Below the pieces are notes generated by a model. It was not told the DNA's origin and did not search any database. It worked only from the letters and a program-made list of their open reading frames with translations. Of a DNA stretch of 64,000 nucleotides, positions 48,301 through 58,107 are shown piece after piece. The position numbers and the translations under genes are program-made. Source of the DNA: Toxoplasma gondii ME49 (lineage: Eukaryota; Apicomplexa; Conoidasida; Eucoccidiorida; Sarcocystidae); contig NC_031474.1 of assembly GCF_000006565.2 (NCBI RefSeq), positions 3,011,662 through 3,075,661 on the forward strand. Reading direction: 5' to 3'. Numbering within the stretch: position 1 is the first letter of the stretch; every line of letters begins with the position of its first letter.

Positions 48301-49823
48301 TGAAGGAACACTGCGGGGACGCGGACCCAAAAAACTGCAGACCCCGCGAGTCTGTGTGAGTCTGTCTTCGACACAAAAAACCTCTTGAAAAGTTGACAAA
48401 ACGCGAGAGGCCGGAACGAACGGGAAGCAGAAAACAGGATCTGTGTACGGTCCAGTGCCGAAACAATCCAGAGATGCGTTTTCACATCGTTCTCTTTCTT
48501 CTGCTTCCGTTTTATATCTTCTTTCTTCTGCGGCGCGTCACATCTCCCGGTCGTTTTCTTTTCTTTTGAGTCTCTGACTTTTGAATCGTTTTGCGTTTTC
48601 GTCTGCTCTGCCCAGAGAGGCGGCCGGCGAGTGTTTCCCCGTGGAGGACATCCCCATCATCGTCACAGTTGGCGAGGTGAGAGCGACGAGCACAAGTCAC
48701 CGGGAAAACAAAGAGAAAGTCAAGAAATGAAGAGACGAACTCGAGCAAGGAAAGGAGAGACAAAGAGGGTCGTAATAAGAACGATAAGGAAGATTACGGA
48801 CTGGAGAGAGCAGAAGAAAAGTGGAAGAACGAAATGAGTCAGGCAATTGGAAACATCAAGTGAACAAGACATGCAGTCTGGGCGAGAGTGAGAGACTGAT
48901 CAGGACGTGAAAAACGAGATGAAGTAGAGAGGCGCAGGAAACCCTCGGGAGAGAGAAAGAGAAACAGACACAGAAGAGAAGGAACCTGCGACTTCCCGAG
49001 TGAAGGACGCCTCACACTAGTCCCGTTTGTTTTTATATCAGCGAAGATGTTTTTGCTTTTTCAATAGTTCTTCAAAGGCCCAGACTGCATGTGCCAGACG
49101 CGGTCTTGGGCGAGCTCACGAGTTTACACTCTAGGAAGACATGCAACGAATCATACGGAAGTCTCTGCATACGCCACGACCGCGAACTTCACTACGCACA
49201 CCGGAGGCATTCCTAGCACGGTGAATTGCGGACTTAGTTGGCTTCAACCTCAGCGCATTTTGGAGAAAGGACTGCTCTTTTAGAGCTTTTCGTTTTCTCT
49301 GTTAAACTATCTTTTAGAACTCTTTGTTCCTGCGCCAGATTGCAAATCGGTATGTATGGGACATGACCAGCAACGAAGAGTCTGCGTGCGTCTGTCGGCT
49401 TCTCGTCGCGGTCTCTCCCCGCGGTCACAAATGCGTCGGCGTTCAAAAACTCGGAGCTTCTCTCATTGACATATCCACTCTTCCGACTGTCATGGTGGTA
49501 CGTTGTGTTGCCGACATACGCGCATGCATATACAAACAGATATAGACACACATGTATATACACACATATAAAGACATATATATATATATATATGTAGATG
49601 TAGATATACGAAAATGGATCGCATTCTATCTGCTGATACGCACATGTGCATATACATGTGAACATATATTTATGTATCTGTGAGTAATTGTGTGCATGCA
49701 TACGCGTATAGTTCCACTTGTTATGATGATTAGTTCTATTGCCGACATATATATATATATATATATGTATATATCCACCCATTCCTTTTGGCTCGAGGTT
49801 TTGGATCGACAGATACACATCCA

Positions 49824-49864
<41 letters not shown>

Positions 49865-50654
49865 ATCTGCGTATGCAGGCATGTGTGCATTTCATGTAGG
49901 TAGGGCAACCTGCTTCACATTTTTGTACATAGGTTGCTCTCTCTGTGGTCGTGGATTTTTATTGATTCGCCGAAACTGTTCACGAACTACTCTGTCTATA
50001 GAAGCATATATATTCATGTAGATACATATTTTTATATATACGCGGAGGCGGTTAAGCTGTCGAAGGCTGCGGATCGTTCGTGGAGAAAGGTTTCTAGTCG
50101 TGTATCTGGACTTCTAAATGAATCTCTTGAAGTTTCGATTTGCTGGACGGTTTACCTTTCTCCGTGTGGGGGCTTCGAGACAGAACAGTTGTGTGACGAC
50201 ACAAACGCCGTTCAGCTTGCGGACGAGCGTCGAAAACGTCCACGTTTCAATGCATTCAGGCCGCCTCGCATAGTTTAGGTGTACAATTATTTGTTAAATA
50301 AATGTATATACATATATATATGTATATATGTATTAATGTATAAATGCACATGCAGAAATACGTGTACGTGTGCCTATGTATGTGCACTCGTATGTAAGAA
50401 GAGCAAACGCACAGCACTGCTAACTTTGTGTGATGGAAGGAGCAGAGAAACGCCTGAGGTAGCGGGCGCCTTGTCGAGTTTTCAGGAGGTCGTTCCACGA
50501 GAAGAAAGCGTTCTCTGCGTTTGTGTCTTTGCAGAACTCACAGCGCGTATGTCGGGAGATTTTCGAGCGCCTCGAGAGACAAATTGCGTCTCAAAAAACG
50601 AAGAAAAATAGTCAGCAGCTTTCAGCTTTCATGCGGAGTATGGCGGACCTCTGA
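45382..50654 (+). CDS. RRP42: RRP42/EXOSC7, exosome core ring subunit
   Basis: Eight exons: 45382-45690, 46036-46097, 46671-46857, 47373-47443, 48171-48254, 48616-48676, 49339-49497 and 50535-50654. All phases match, giving 350 residues. RRP42 is a catalytically inactive RNase PH-fold subunit of the nine-protein exosome ring that threads RNA to the nucleases. After a Ser/Ala-rich N-terminal extension (about residues 3-37), conserved blocks follow: REDGRACVEVRPSQVET, SASAIVRSSENTVLCGVS, EGEVFLTVDCSA, LCLVPGKLIWRVFVDCMVL, GGCLLDAVSLAVHAAL, PVEDIPIIVTVG and ACVCRLLVAVSPRGHKC. The continuation EVFLTVDC|SA across exons 2-3 matches the EXOSC7 EFFVDCSA region and separates it from RRP43 and RRP45. 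The donor of exon 7 could instead be at 49494, one codon shorter. Intron 4 holds a duplicated segment and a C/T minisatellite. Confidence 0.93.
47627..48150. repeat. 184-bp duplication plus C/T-rich minisatellite in RRP42 intron 4
   Basis: The segment beginning tcgctgtgtctctcccctt at 47627 recurs at 47811 with few differences, a 184-bp direct duplication that includes gaactgggacgcatggac. From about 47745 to 48150 there are irregular units of about 30 bp built on CTCTGTCTCCTCCTGACCTG and its CTTACCTG variant. Wholly intronic, between 47443 and 48171. Confidence 0.88.
49555..49862. repeat. TA microsatellite blocks in RRP42 intron 7
   Basis: TA runs at about 49577-49593, 49747-49773 and 49828-49861, separated by TACATG/GCATAT-type degenerate repeats. 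Confidence 0.85.
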
Positions 50655-51995
50655 GTCTCAAATGTCAAATGGCCCTACCAATGCATTTTTGTATATCTAT
50701 GTGCACATATATTTCTCTATATACCTATTTTGACATGGATATATACCTGTTTATTTGCGTACATGTATATTCCGCTAGATAGACATACATGTATATATAT
50801 GCATGCACATATTTGTCGATATACGTGGTAATGATTTCTGTTGTATAGACAGAGGCGTGCAACGCCTTTCGCGCTCATATACTCGCTCGCGCTTCCGTCG
50901 TGTCTTGTCTCCTTGTCTCCTGTGTGGGGTTCTTGGCCTCCGCAGGGGCTGGCCTCTTTCATCTTTGTTTCTTCCTGGTCAGGCGCGCCTTGGCACTTCT
51001 TTTCTCTCAAGAAACCGCATCAGGCTGTTGAGCCTGGCGGTTCCTGTTTTCCGTTTGAATGCGCAAGCAACTCAGTCACGTCCAATAGACCTGCAGCCCT
51101 GGCCTCGCTTTCCTCGTCATTTTTGCCTGCTCTTCTCCACCTCGTCCTGTCTTCTGTCTGTCTCTCTCTACCTTTTTCTATCTCCCCCTGTGGGAATGTG
51201 TGTCTCTATTTCTGTATCGTTTGTACTATTTGTCGCCACCTGCCTCTTTTGATGTTCTTATCTCTCATTTATTTTTCTCTTTTCCATGGTTGGCAGTACA
51301 TGTCTGTCTCTGCGTCTCCGTGCAGTTCGCCATTCTTGTACTTCCTTCTCTCTGTGGTTCGCTCTCCCTGTTTTCTTCCCTCTGCATTTCCGTCTCTCAC
51401 ACTCGCCTCTCTCTCTCTCGGCGAGAAGCCTCTGGAAAACAGCCCAAGACAGATGCGATGTTCGCCTTCTCTTCGCTGCCTTTGATTCACTCTTCGAATT
51501 ACGAGACACAGTCGAAGAGGAACGTTCACGTTCCAGCGCAATGAATACAACGATTCAGCTGGTCAAGCCACGCATTGAAACCCACAGAGTCCCAATTCAC
51601 ACGCCTGTATAGCTGCGCATACAGCAAATATATATATATATATATATATATAGATATGCTCCTTGAAGGATACCACCGTCAAAAGCGGCGTCTGTACAGA
51701 GGGATCCCTTCGTCTCTGTCTAGACGTTTATGTTTTTTGTTGCCCTAGTTGCGCTCTGTTAGTTCTCACTTGTACCCCCTTCACGCAGACGTAGAACGAT
51801 GAATCCTAAAAATACAGAACCGAAGCTCTGCTGAATGACTATGGGCTTACATTAATAGATCTACGTATACATACGTGTAGACATGCGCACGTGAAAGCTC
51901 GTTCGTGAATCTACAAACCCTTCTATGATATATATAAATATATATAAATACAAATATAAATATATATATATATATATATGTAAATGAATACAGAT

Positions 51996-52028
<33 letters not shown>

Positions 52029-52084
52029 TATTTGTATATATTTGTCGCCACGTGCACGGCTGTGCTGTTAGTGACTGGCTTCGC
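50655..52084. other. Intergenic between convergent RRP42 and PUS10
   Basis: Pyrimidine-rich on the + strand from about 50880 to 51440. TA/TAAA microsatellites lie at about 51626-51651 and 51925-52042. No additional coding sequence is supported. Confidence 0.55.
51925..52042. repeat. TA/TAAATA microsatellite field
   Basis: AT-only repeats with AAATA interruptions, 43 bp downstream of the PUS10 stop codon. Confidence 0.88.
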
Positions 52085-55000
52085 TTAGTCGTCTTCTTCG
52101 TTGTGTGTTGCGGCGCCGAAGACGAGATTGCAGACATCGAGGAGAAGCAGCTGACAGGGAGCGTTGAGGAGAGAACTGAGAGACGGCGAAGTGCGACCTA
52201 GGTCTCCATGCACAAACTCCTTCACATACGTTCCTGAGGCGCAGCGAACGATACGAAGAGAAGGCACAGACGAGACGAGAGTTGAGACCCGAGCGACTGG
52301 AGGCGGCCGACGAAGCGCAGCAACGCAGAGAAAAAAGACCTCTCGTGAGCTGTAGGAGATCCAGATTTAGTGAAGCCTTTTGCGTATCCCGGACGACAAC
52401 ACACTTCCGATGATTCAGGAGCGGAGCTGACGACGTTTTTGACAGCTTTGGTCAGTCACGAACTCGCGCAAACGCAGCTGAAAATGCGGCGACGAGGGCA
52501 AGACGAAACAGAGGCCAATGACACCGGGTGGAGACGCAGTTCTGGGAGCCGGAAGACCGACGATCAAGGGAGGCAACACCAAGAAAGAGGACGGAGGACA
52601 GACAAGAGAAGCAAGGAAAAGAAAAGCGAAGAGCCAAAGGAGAAAGCTGGAACATGCAGAACGAAGGAAAAGAGAATCGCTCACCGGCTTGCGTGTCCAG
52701 GCGACAAATGAAGACTTGGGGATGCACTGGGACAATATCAATGGCGTAGATGCGTCTTTGCCTACAGACAACCAGGCGTTCGAGAACCAAATCCAAGCGA
52801 CATCTGCATTCCAACCTCCCCGTTCCGTCCTCACTACTTATTAACTTAAATACATATATGTTTATGTATACAAAATGCTCAAATATTCAAATATATATAT
52901 ATATATTATCAATTACACTCATACCATTCAGTCATATATCTTAATACATTGCATATATATATATATATACGCACAGGGTGTTGAGAAGAAGAAATGTAGA
53001 TCCGTGGACTGTTTCAGCAATGTGAAGTTAAGGAGACGGGTCCGGCGAGTTTCGTTAACTGGCAAAAAAGCGAAAAGAATCTTCGGCAACTGCATATGTG
53101 CATGCTGGCGCGAAGAGCCTGCGGATTCTCACCTGACCGCCAGAGACCGCCGGTGGAGGACCCGCAACGGAGTCTTCTGATAAATAATCAAGCCGCCGTC
53201 CCTCTCTTGTTCTCTCTCTTGTTCTCCCTCTTGTCCTCTGTCCTGTCCTCGCTCTTCTGTCTGCTGTCCGGCGAGGGGAGCGCTTCGCCCCTGGAGACTC
53301 CGCACAGTTTCTTGGACTTCGCGAAGCGCTTGCGGAGACACCGGCCTCTCTGCGAAGACAAGACACTCGTATCGTTTCACCTTTTCTTCGGCGCCGTACT
53401 GGAGAGCGAGGTGGACAACCTTCTCCACGCTGCCGGCGCTGCGCCAGTCCTCGCTCTTCGGACTGGATGAAGACTTGGGCGCCTCTTCCCCAGGCCCAGA
53501 CGGCACTGGTACAGAAGACACCGGCTCGCTGTGTGTGGAGCAAGAGGAAGAAGTAGAAGCAGTGGAAGAAGAAGAGGCAGGAGAAAAAGCGGCAGGAGAA
53601 GCAGAGGGAGACGAGGAAGCAGAAGCAGAAGAAGAATGAGAAGAGGAGGAAGAAGACGAAGAGGAAAGAGAAGAAGAGCAAGAAGTAGAAGAGAAGGAAG
53701 AAGAGGAAGAAGAGGAAGGAGAAGAGGTAACATTTGTATACTGTGGAGAATCTTTGTTGCTCGCAGTCTCGGCGAGACATGCCGTCGCTACGCAGGTCGT
53801 GAAGTGTCTCCTTGGTAGGGCGAGCGCTGTGGGGTTTTCTATGCAACTCTCCGGTTCGTCTGTGACGATTCGGAGTCCGTACACCTCAACTGCAGGTGGA
53901 GCGTCTTCTTCGTTACATGGAGGCAACGCGGACCCTCTCTCTACAGACTCCGCGTCGCAAAGCCTGCGAGCGTTCAGTAGCTGGTCTTCTAGGCACAGCG
54001 AAGACGCGGAAGAGAGAAGAAGTCCTTCTTCGAGCCACCGCATGCACGGATTTCTCTCTGCACTGCTCCCGGGGGATGCATCTGTTGTGCTCGGAATCGA
54101 AACTGCATGCGTTTCTTCCTCGCGCTTTCTGGTCGTCTTCCCAACGAGGCGCCGCTTCTCGCCAGGCGCCCGGCTTGCCCGACAGCGAAACGGGCAAAGA
54201 GGCAGAAGGGAGGGCGGTTGTGGGTGTTCCTTCTCTTCTTCAACGTCATTCCGGGAGTCTTGGAGAGACGCGCCACAAGTCGTTCTGCTCTCTCTGAGGG
54301 TGTCGGCGGCGCCTCCTCGAGGACGACACAGCGCCCAACGACAGACGGGGCAAGAGGCGAGAGGTTCACCTTCTCGGAGTCCATCTTCATGTCTCTTCTT
54401 TTCTTCTGATCTCTCGCCTTCCTTCACTCGCCTCTCAAACGCCTCCGTCGACCTGCCCTCTGACACAGCTTCTCTTCGCTTTGAATCGCCTTCGCTTCTC
54501 TCCAAGCTGTCTCCCGCTCGTCGCAGCGGCTCGTCTGATTCTCGCTGGCTGTGTGCTGGCTGGTGACCCTGAGGGCCATGGGAGCGGCCGCCGCCTGGAG
54601 TCTGTGTCTCCGGCGTCGAGTCTGCCTTCTCTGAGTGGGGCGACCGCATGCAGAGGAGACACCCGTCTCCTTTCTGCTCGCCAGAGACTGCCGCGTTCTC
54701 CGGGCAGCCGCGGAGCGAAGACGAAAGGCGCGCATGTTTCCTCAGGAAGCGACAAAGAAAGTGTATGGGGCGACGGCAGCCCAGCAGCTCGATGGCAAAC
54801 GGACGCCCTGCTCCGAGCATCCTCACGTCTGCATCTTCTCTGAAAGAAAGACATGGCACAAGCAAAGATGCGAGAGGGAAGTGAGAAAGCAAGGCGACGA
54901 CTGCAAGAGCGAGAAAGAGAGCAGGAGAAGAGAGATAGGGCGAGAGAGAAAAAGCAGAGGACCAGTGGTCGAGAGAAGGACGAGACACAGGGCGACCGCA

Positions 55001-57735
55001 GCAGACTGAAAGTCGAGAGAGAAAGAGGAAAGAGCGAAAGAACAGACTGAACCGCTTTGCGATCGCTGAGGTGTCAAACGCTCTCACCGGCCGGCAGAGA
55101 TAAAACGGAAACCTGAGGCGTCGAGAAGCCACTGAAGCGGCTTGCCGATGGCTTCTTCCACGGACATCTCCAGCTGTACATACACCCCAAAGTCGCAAGC
55201 GACAGCCGGGAAAGAACGTTTCGTAAACAAAGTTATTATGTTAGAAAACGTCTAGATTCCTTAGGAACTATTAACTGAGGTGAAAACAGTTACGTTCGCT
55301 TTAATGAATCATATCTATAAGATTACTCTACTACGAACTAATAGATCGAAAAGATGAACACAGTTACGTCAATCGAAGGAAAAGTGGAGAACTCTCCAAA
55401 GCCACCCGGCAGGCGCTGATCATTCTTTAAACAGCAGAGTTCGTTTCTTCTGACGTGTATTTTATCTTCAACCTTCCTCTCTTCTGTGTGTTGCCTATTG
55501 ACCCAAAGCCCAGACTACCGTTTCGCCTTCCCTGTTTCTGTGTATGTTTCTCGCTCGTCTTCACTCTGCCTCCGCGTTTATACGCTTCTCTCTGCGGTTT
55601 TCTCTGGGTCGTCAGCTGCTTCCAAAGTCACTCTAGCCTTCTGAATGGTTCGCCTCTGACGAGTAGCGCTTTCCTTCTTCGTTTCCAATTTCTCCTTCCC
55701 CATTTGTATCATCGTCACTTTCTCCCTTCTGTGTCGTTTCCTCTTACTCGTTTCTCTCCCTCCTCCTCTCTGTCTCTGCTCTCTCTCCTTCTCTTTCTGC
55801 CTTTTCCTTGCCGTTCACTTTCGCCCTCCTTTCTCCGGTTCTTCTCGACTCCATTTCCTTTCCTCTTCTGCCCGGTCCTTCTCCTTCTGTCTTTCACTCC
55901 TTCCGTTTCTCTCCTGGCTGCGTTCGAGACTCCTTTGTTTCGCCGCTGCCTCACCTTCCGGCGATTGTCGACGACCCACAAGGTCTGGCTGAGGTCTCGA
56001 CTTTGCTTTCTGTATCGCCCTGAAAGACGCCAAGCGCATGCACAACGAAGAGATGCGCACTCGTCTCTCTGGCCATCCCGCCGCGGACGCGGAAGTCAAG
56101 AACAGCAAAGAGAAAAAACAAACGAGGCACATGTGAAACGAACAGCGACGCCGGCCTCAGACACGAACTGCTGTCACTCGCACTCGCAGCGAGAGGAACC
56201 CAGGACTCATATGCGAGGAAGAATCTTGCCGTTGTCGTGAGAGAAATCCGCTCTAACTCGAACATCAGTCACAAATGTTTCCTGTGGAGAATGCGCGACG
56301 ACTTCGAGCCATCGCGTAGACCTTGGAGACGACGCGTACACCCCCCGTCTCCTCCCCTCCGGAGACCGCATCTCGGCTTTCAAGATTGAACGTTCCTTAG
56401 CAATCGGTGTGCGTCGTAAACCCACAGGAGCAAAGTCGGCTGAAGAAGAAACAAGACAACCTCGAAGAGCACTATGTAGGCAATAGATGGATCAACAGAA
56501 CGTTTGTCGTCATACACTTTCCACGCACCGACAACAACGATTCTCTGCGTGGTGACCAGATCGACGACCGTCAGCTCTCTCTGCTGCGAACGCGTCGCGC
56601 CGTTCTCTCCGCGACACCCAGACTTCTCGCCTTCTCGTCCTTCTCTCTGTCTCCTCTCGAAGGATCCACGGCGACTGCGGAGTTCAACTGTGCAGACAAT
56701 GTGGAAGGCTTGCGGATCTATCTGCTCGCTTCCCCCCCAGAGCGACTGCTGCGACCGCGACGAGACGGACAGGAGACAGCGCAGACGAGGGTGCAGCAGA
56801 GCGTAGGCTGCGAGCGCGAAAAGGAGATGTTGTTTGACGCTCTCTTCCTCGCGAGCAAGCGAGGCGCATACCGTTGAAGACGCCGAGAAATGCTTCTTCG
56901 TCTGGCCGCTCTCCGACGCAACCTCGAGAACCACGAGTGCCGCCAGACGCTGAGGAAGAGAGCATATGCAGCTCGAGGACAGCTGCGATACGAGGGAGAG
57001 AAGGCTGGACAAAGCAGGCGTTTCGTCTCGTCGATCTTTTCGGTGGCGTGAGCACTCCATGGAAGGCTCGCGTCTCCCGTGCGTCGACTCGGCTTCGTTT
57101 TCTGACGCGGGAGACAGTCTCGGTTCTCCGCTCGCCGTCTGCTGTGGGGAAGTCACGGACGCTCCCGTTCGCCTGCGCTTCGTCTCTTCATTGCGCAGAG
57201 GCGTCTCGTCCGCGCCTCGCCTCTTTTCTCTAGAACATGCTTCACTACGCTGGTGCGTCAAAGGCTGCGGAGAGACAGGTCTTGCAGAAGACGTCGCAAG
57301 CTGTTCTGGAGCTCCTGGCTCAGACGACGCAGCGAGACCTGAAGAACGAGGAGATTCACTCTCTCTGACAGTGGCCACTGAAGGCGAGAACACCCCCGGA
57401 CAGACACTGAGGAGACGCCGCGCAAGTCCTAGGACCTTCATATTCGGCGGACAGAGCTCTTCACAGTCTCCTTCTCGTCGGTGTTCTTCTTGTGCGTCTT
57501 CACCCTGCGGATCTGCAAGCTCTCGGGTCGCGAGCCGCGGCGCAGAACAGAAGTAGAGACCGTGAAGAAAGGCCATGAGCCTATTTTGCTTCGCCAGCCA
57601 GCAGGTCTCTCTCGCGTCCTGTTGCTCTCCGCAGAGGCGACAGAAAGAGGCTCCTGTGCTCGGCTCCTCCAGCCTCGCCGAGTCTCCGATTTCCTCCGCG
57701 CCGCCGAGGGCCGACCGGCTAGACGCGCATGCCAT
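52085..57735 (-). CDS. PUS10: PUS10-type tRNA pseudouridine synthase
   Basis: Seven exons: 57735-56529, 56439-56230, 56019-55955, 55173-55088, 54839-53133, 52761-52685 and 52233-52085. Phases agree and give 1166 residues, about twice human PUS10. PUS10 makes pseudouridine 54/55 in the T-loop of some tRNAs. The conserved C-terminal catalytic half is clear: GRYRKQSRDLSQTLWVVDN, MSVEEAIGKPL, the catalytic-Asp motif REDADVRMLGAGRPFAIELL (Asp527), VYGLRIVTDE, IIYQKTPLRVLHRRSLAVR and the very C-terminal TYVKEFVHGDLGRTSPSL. The N-terminal exon holds CRLCG near the start (cf. the PUS10 zinc-finger/THUMP part) and IDPQAFHIVCTVEL. ATG 57735 has a good context (gcaATGg). Exon 5 contains a roughly 200-residue insert with two CxxC pairs, and later a poly-Ser tract. 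The donor at 56230 must be GC (gcaaga), the weakest junction. Confidence 0.9.
55195..55385. other. AT-rich unique island in PUS10 intron 3
   Basis: About 190 bp that is AT-rich but not a simple repeat, flanked by C/T-rich intron sequence. Contains gaaaacagttacgtt and gaacacagttacgtc about 75 bp apart. Origin unknown. Confidence 0.5.
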
Positions 57736-58107
57736 TGCAGAGACAAGCGAGACAGATCCAGAAGAGACCACCGTGAGGAGAATCGCAGAAATGAAGGAAG
57801 AAAACGAGAGCGAGAAGGGCAGGACAGCACAGAAGAAAAGAGCAGAGAAAGAGAGGAGACGCGAGGCAACGCGAGACGATAAATAGAAGAGTCGGGAAAC
57901 GAACGACGAAATGCTTTCTCGTTTCCTCGCTTTCAGTTCCAGTTTCTGCTCTACATTGAGAGGAAGAGAGAGCAGCCTGTGTCGCTCCTCAGCGACTTAA
58001 CGTTGTGTCGCAGCACACGGTCTCGTGGCGAGTTTTTCTTCGTTTTCTTTCTTCGTTTTTCTCCCTGAAGGCGACTTTCGCTAAAGTCTGCTTTTCAAGC
58101 TATTTAC
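57736..58107. promoter_or_regulatory. Short divergent spacer, PUS10 / tentative gene
   Basis: 372 bp between the PUS10 start (-) and the next candidate start (+). The first ~130 bp are purine-rich on the + strand, a pyrimidine leader for PUS10. If both starts are right, this is a compact bidirectional promoter. No specific element can be assigned. Confidence 0.4.

Noticed and set aside
49234..49908. 224-codon minus frame over RRP42 exon 7
   Set aside because: Mostly translated TA microsatellite and antisense of a secure exon.
54840..55198. 5' part of the 689-codon minus frame 53129-55198 as the PUS10 N-terminus
   Set aside because: The conserved block MSVEEAIGKPLQWLLDASG lies here in another frame and splices at 55088 to 54839; the continuous frame across this stretch is intron read-through.
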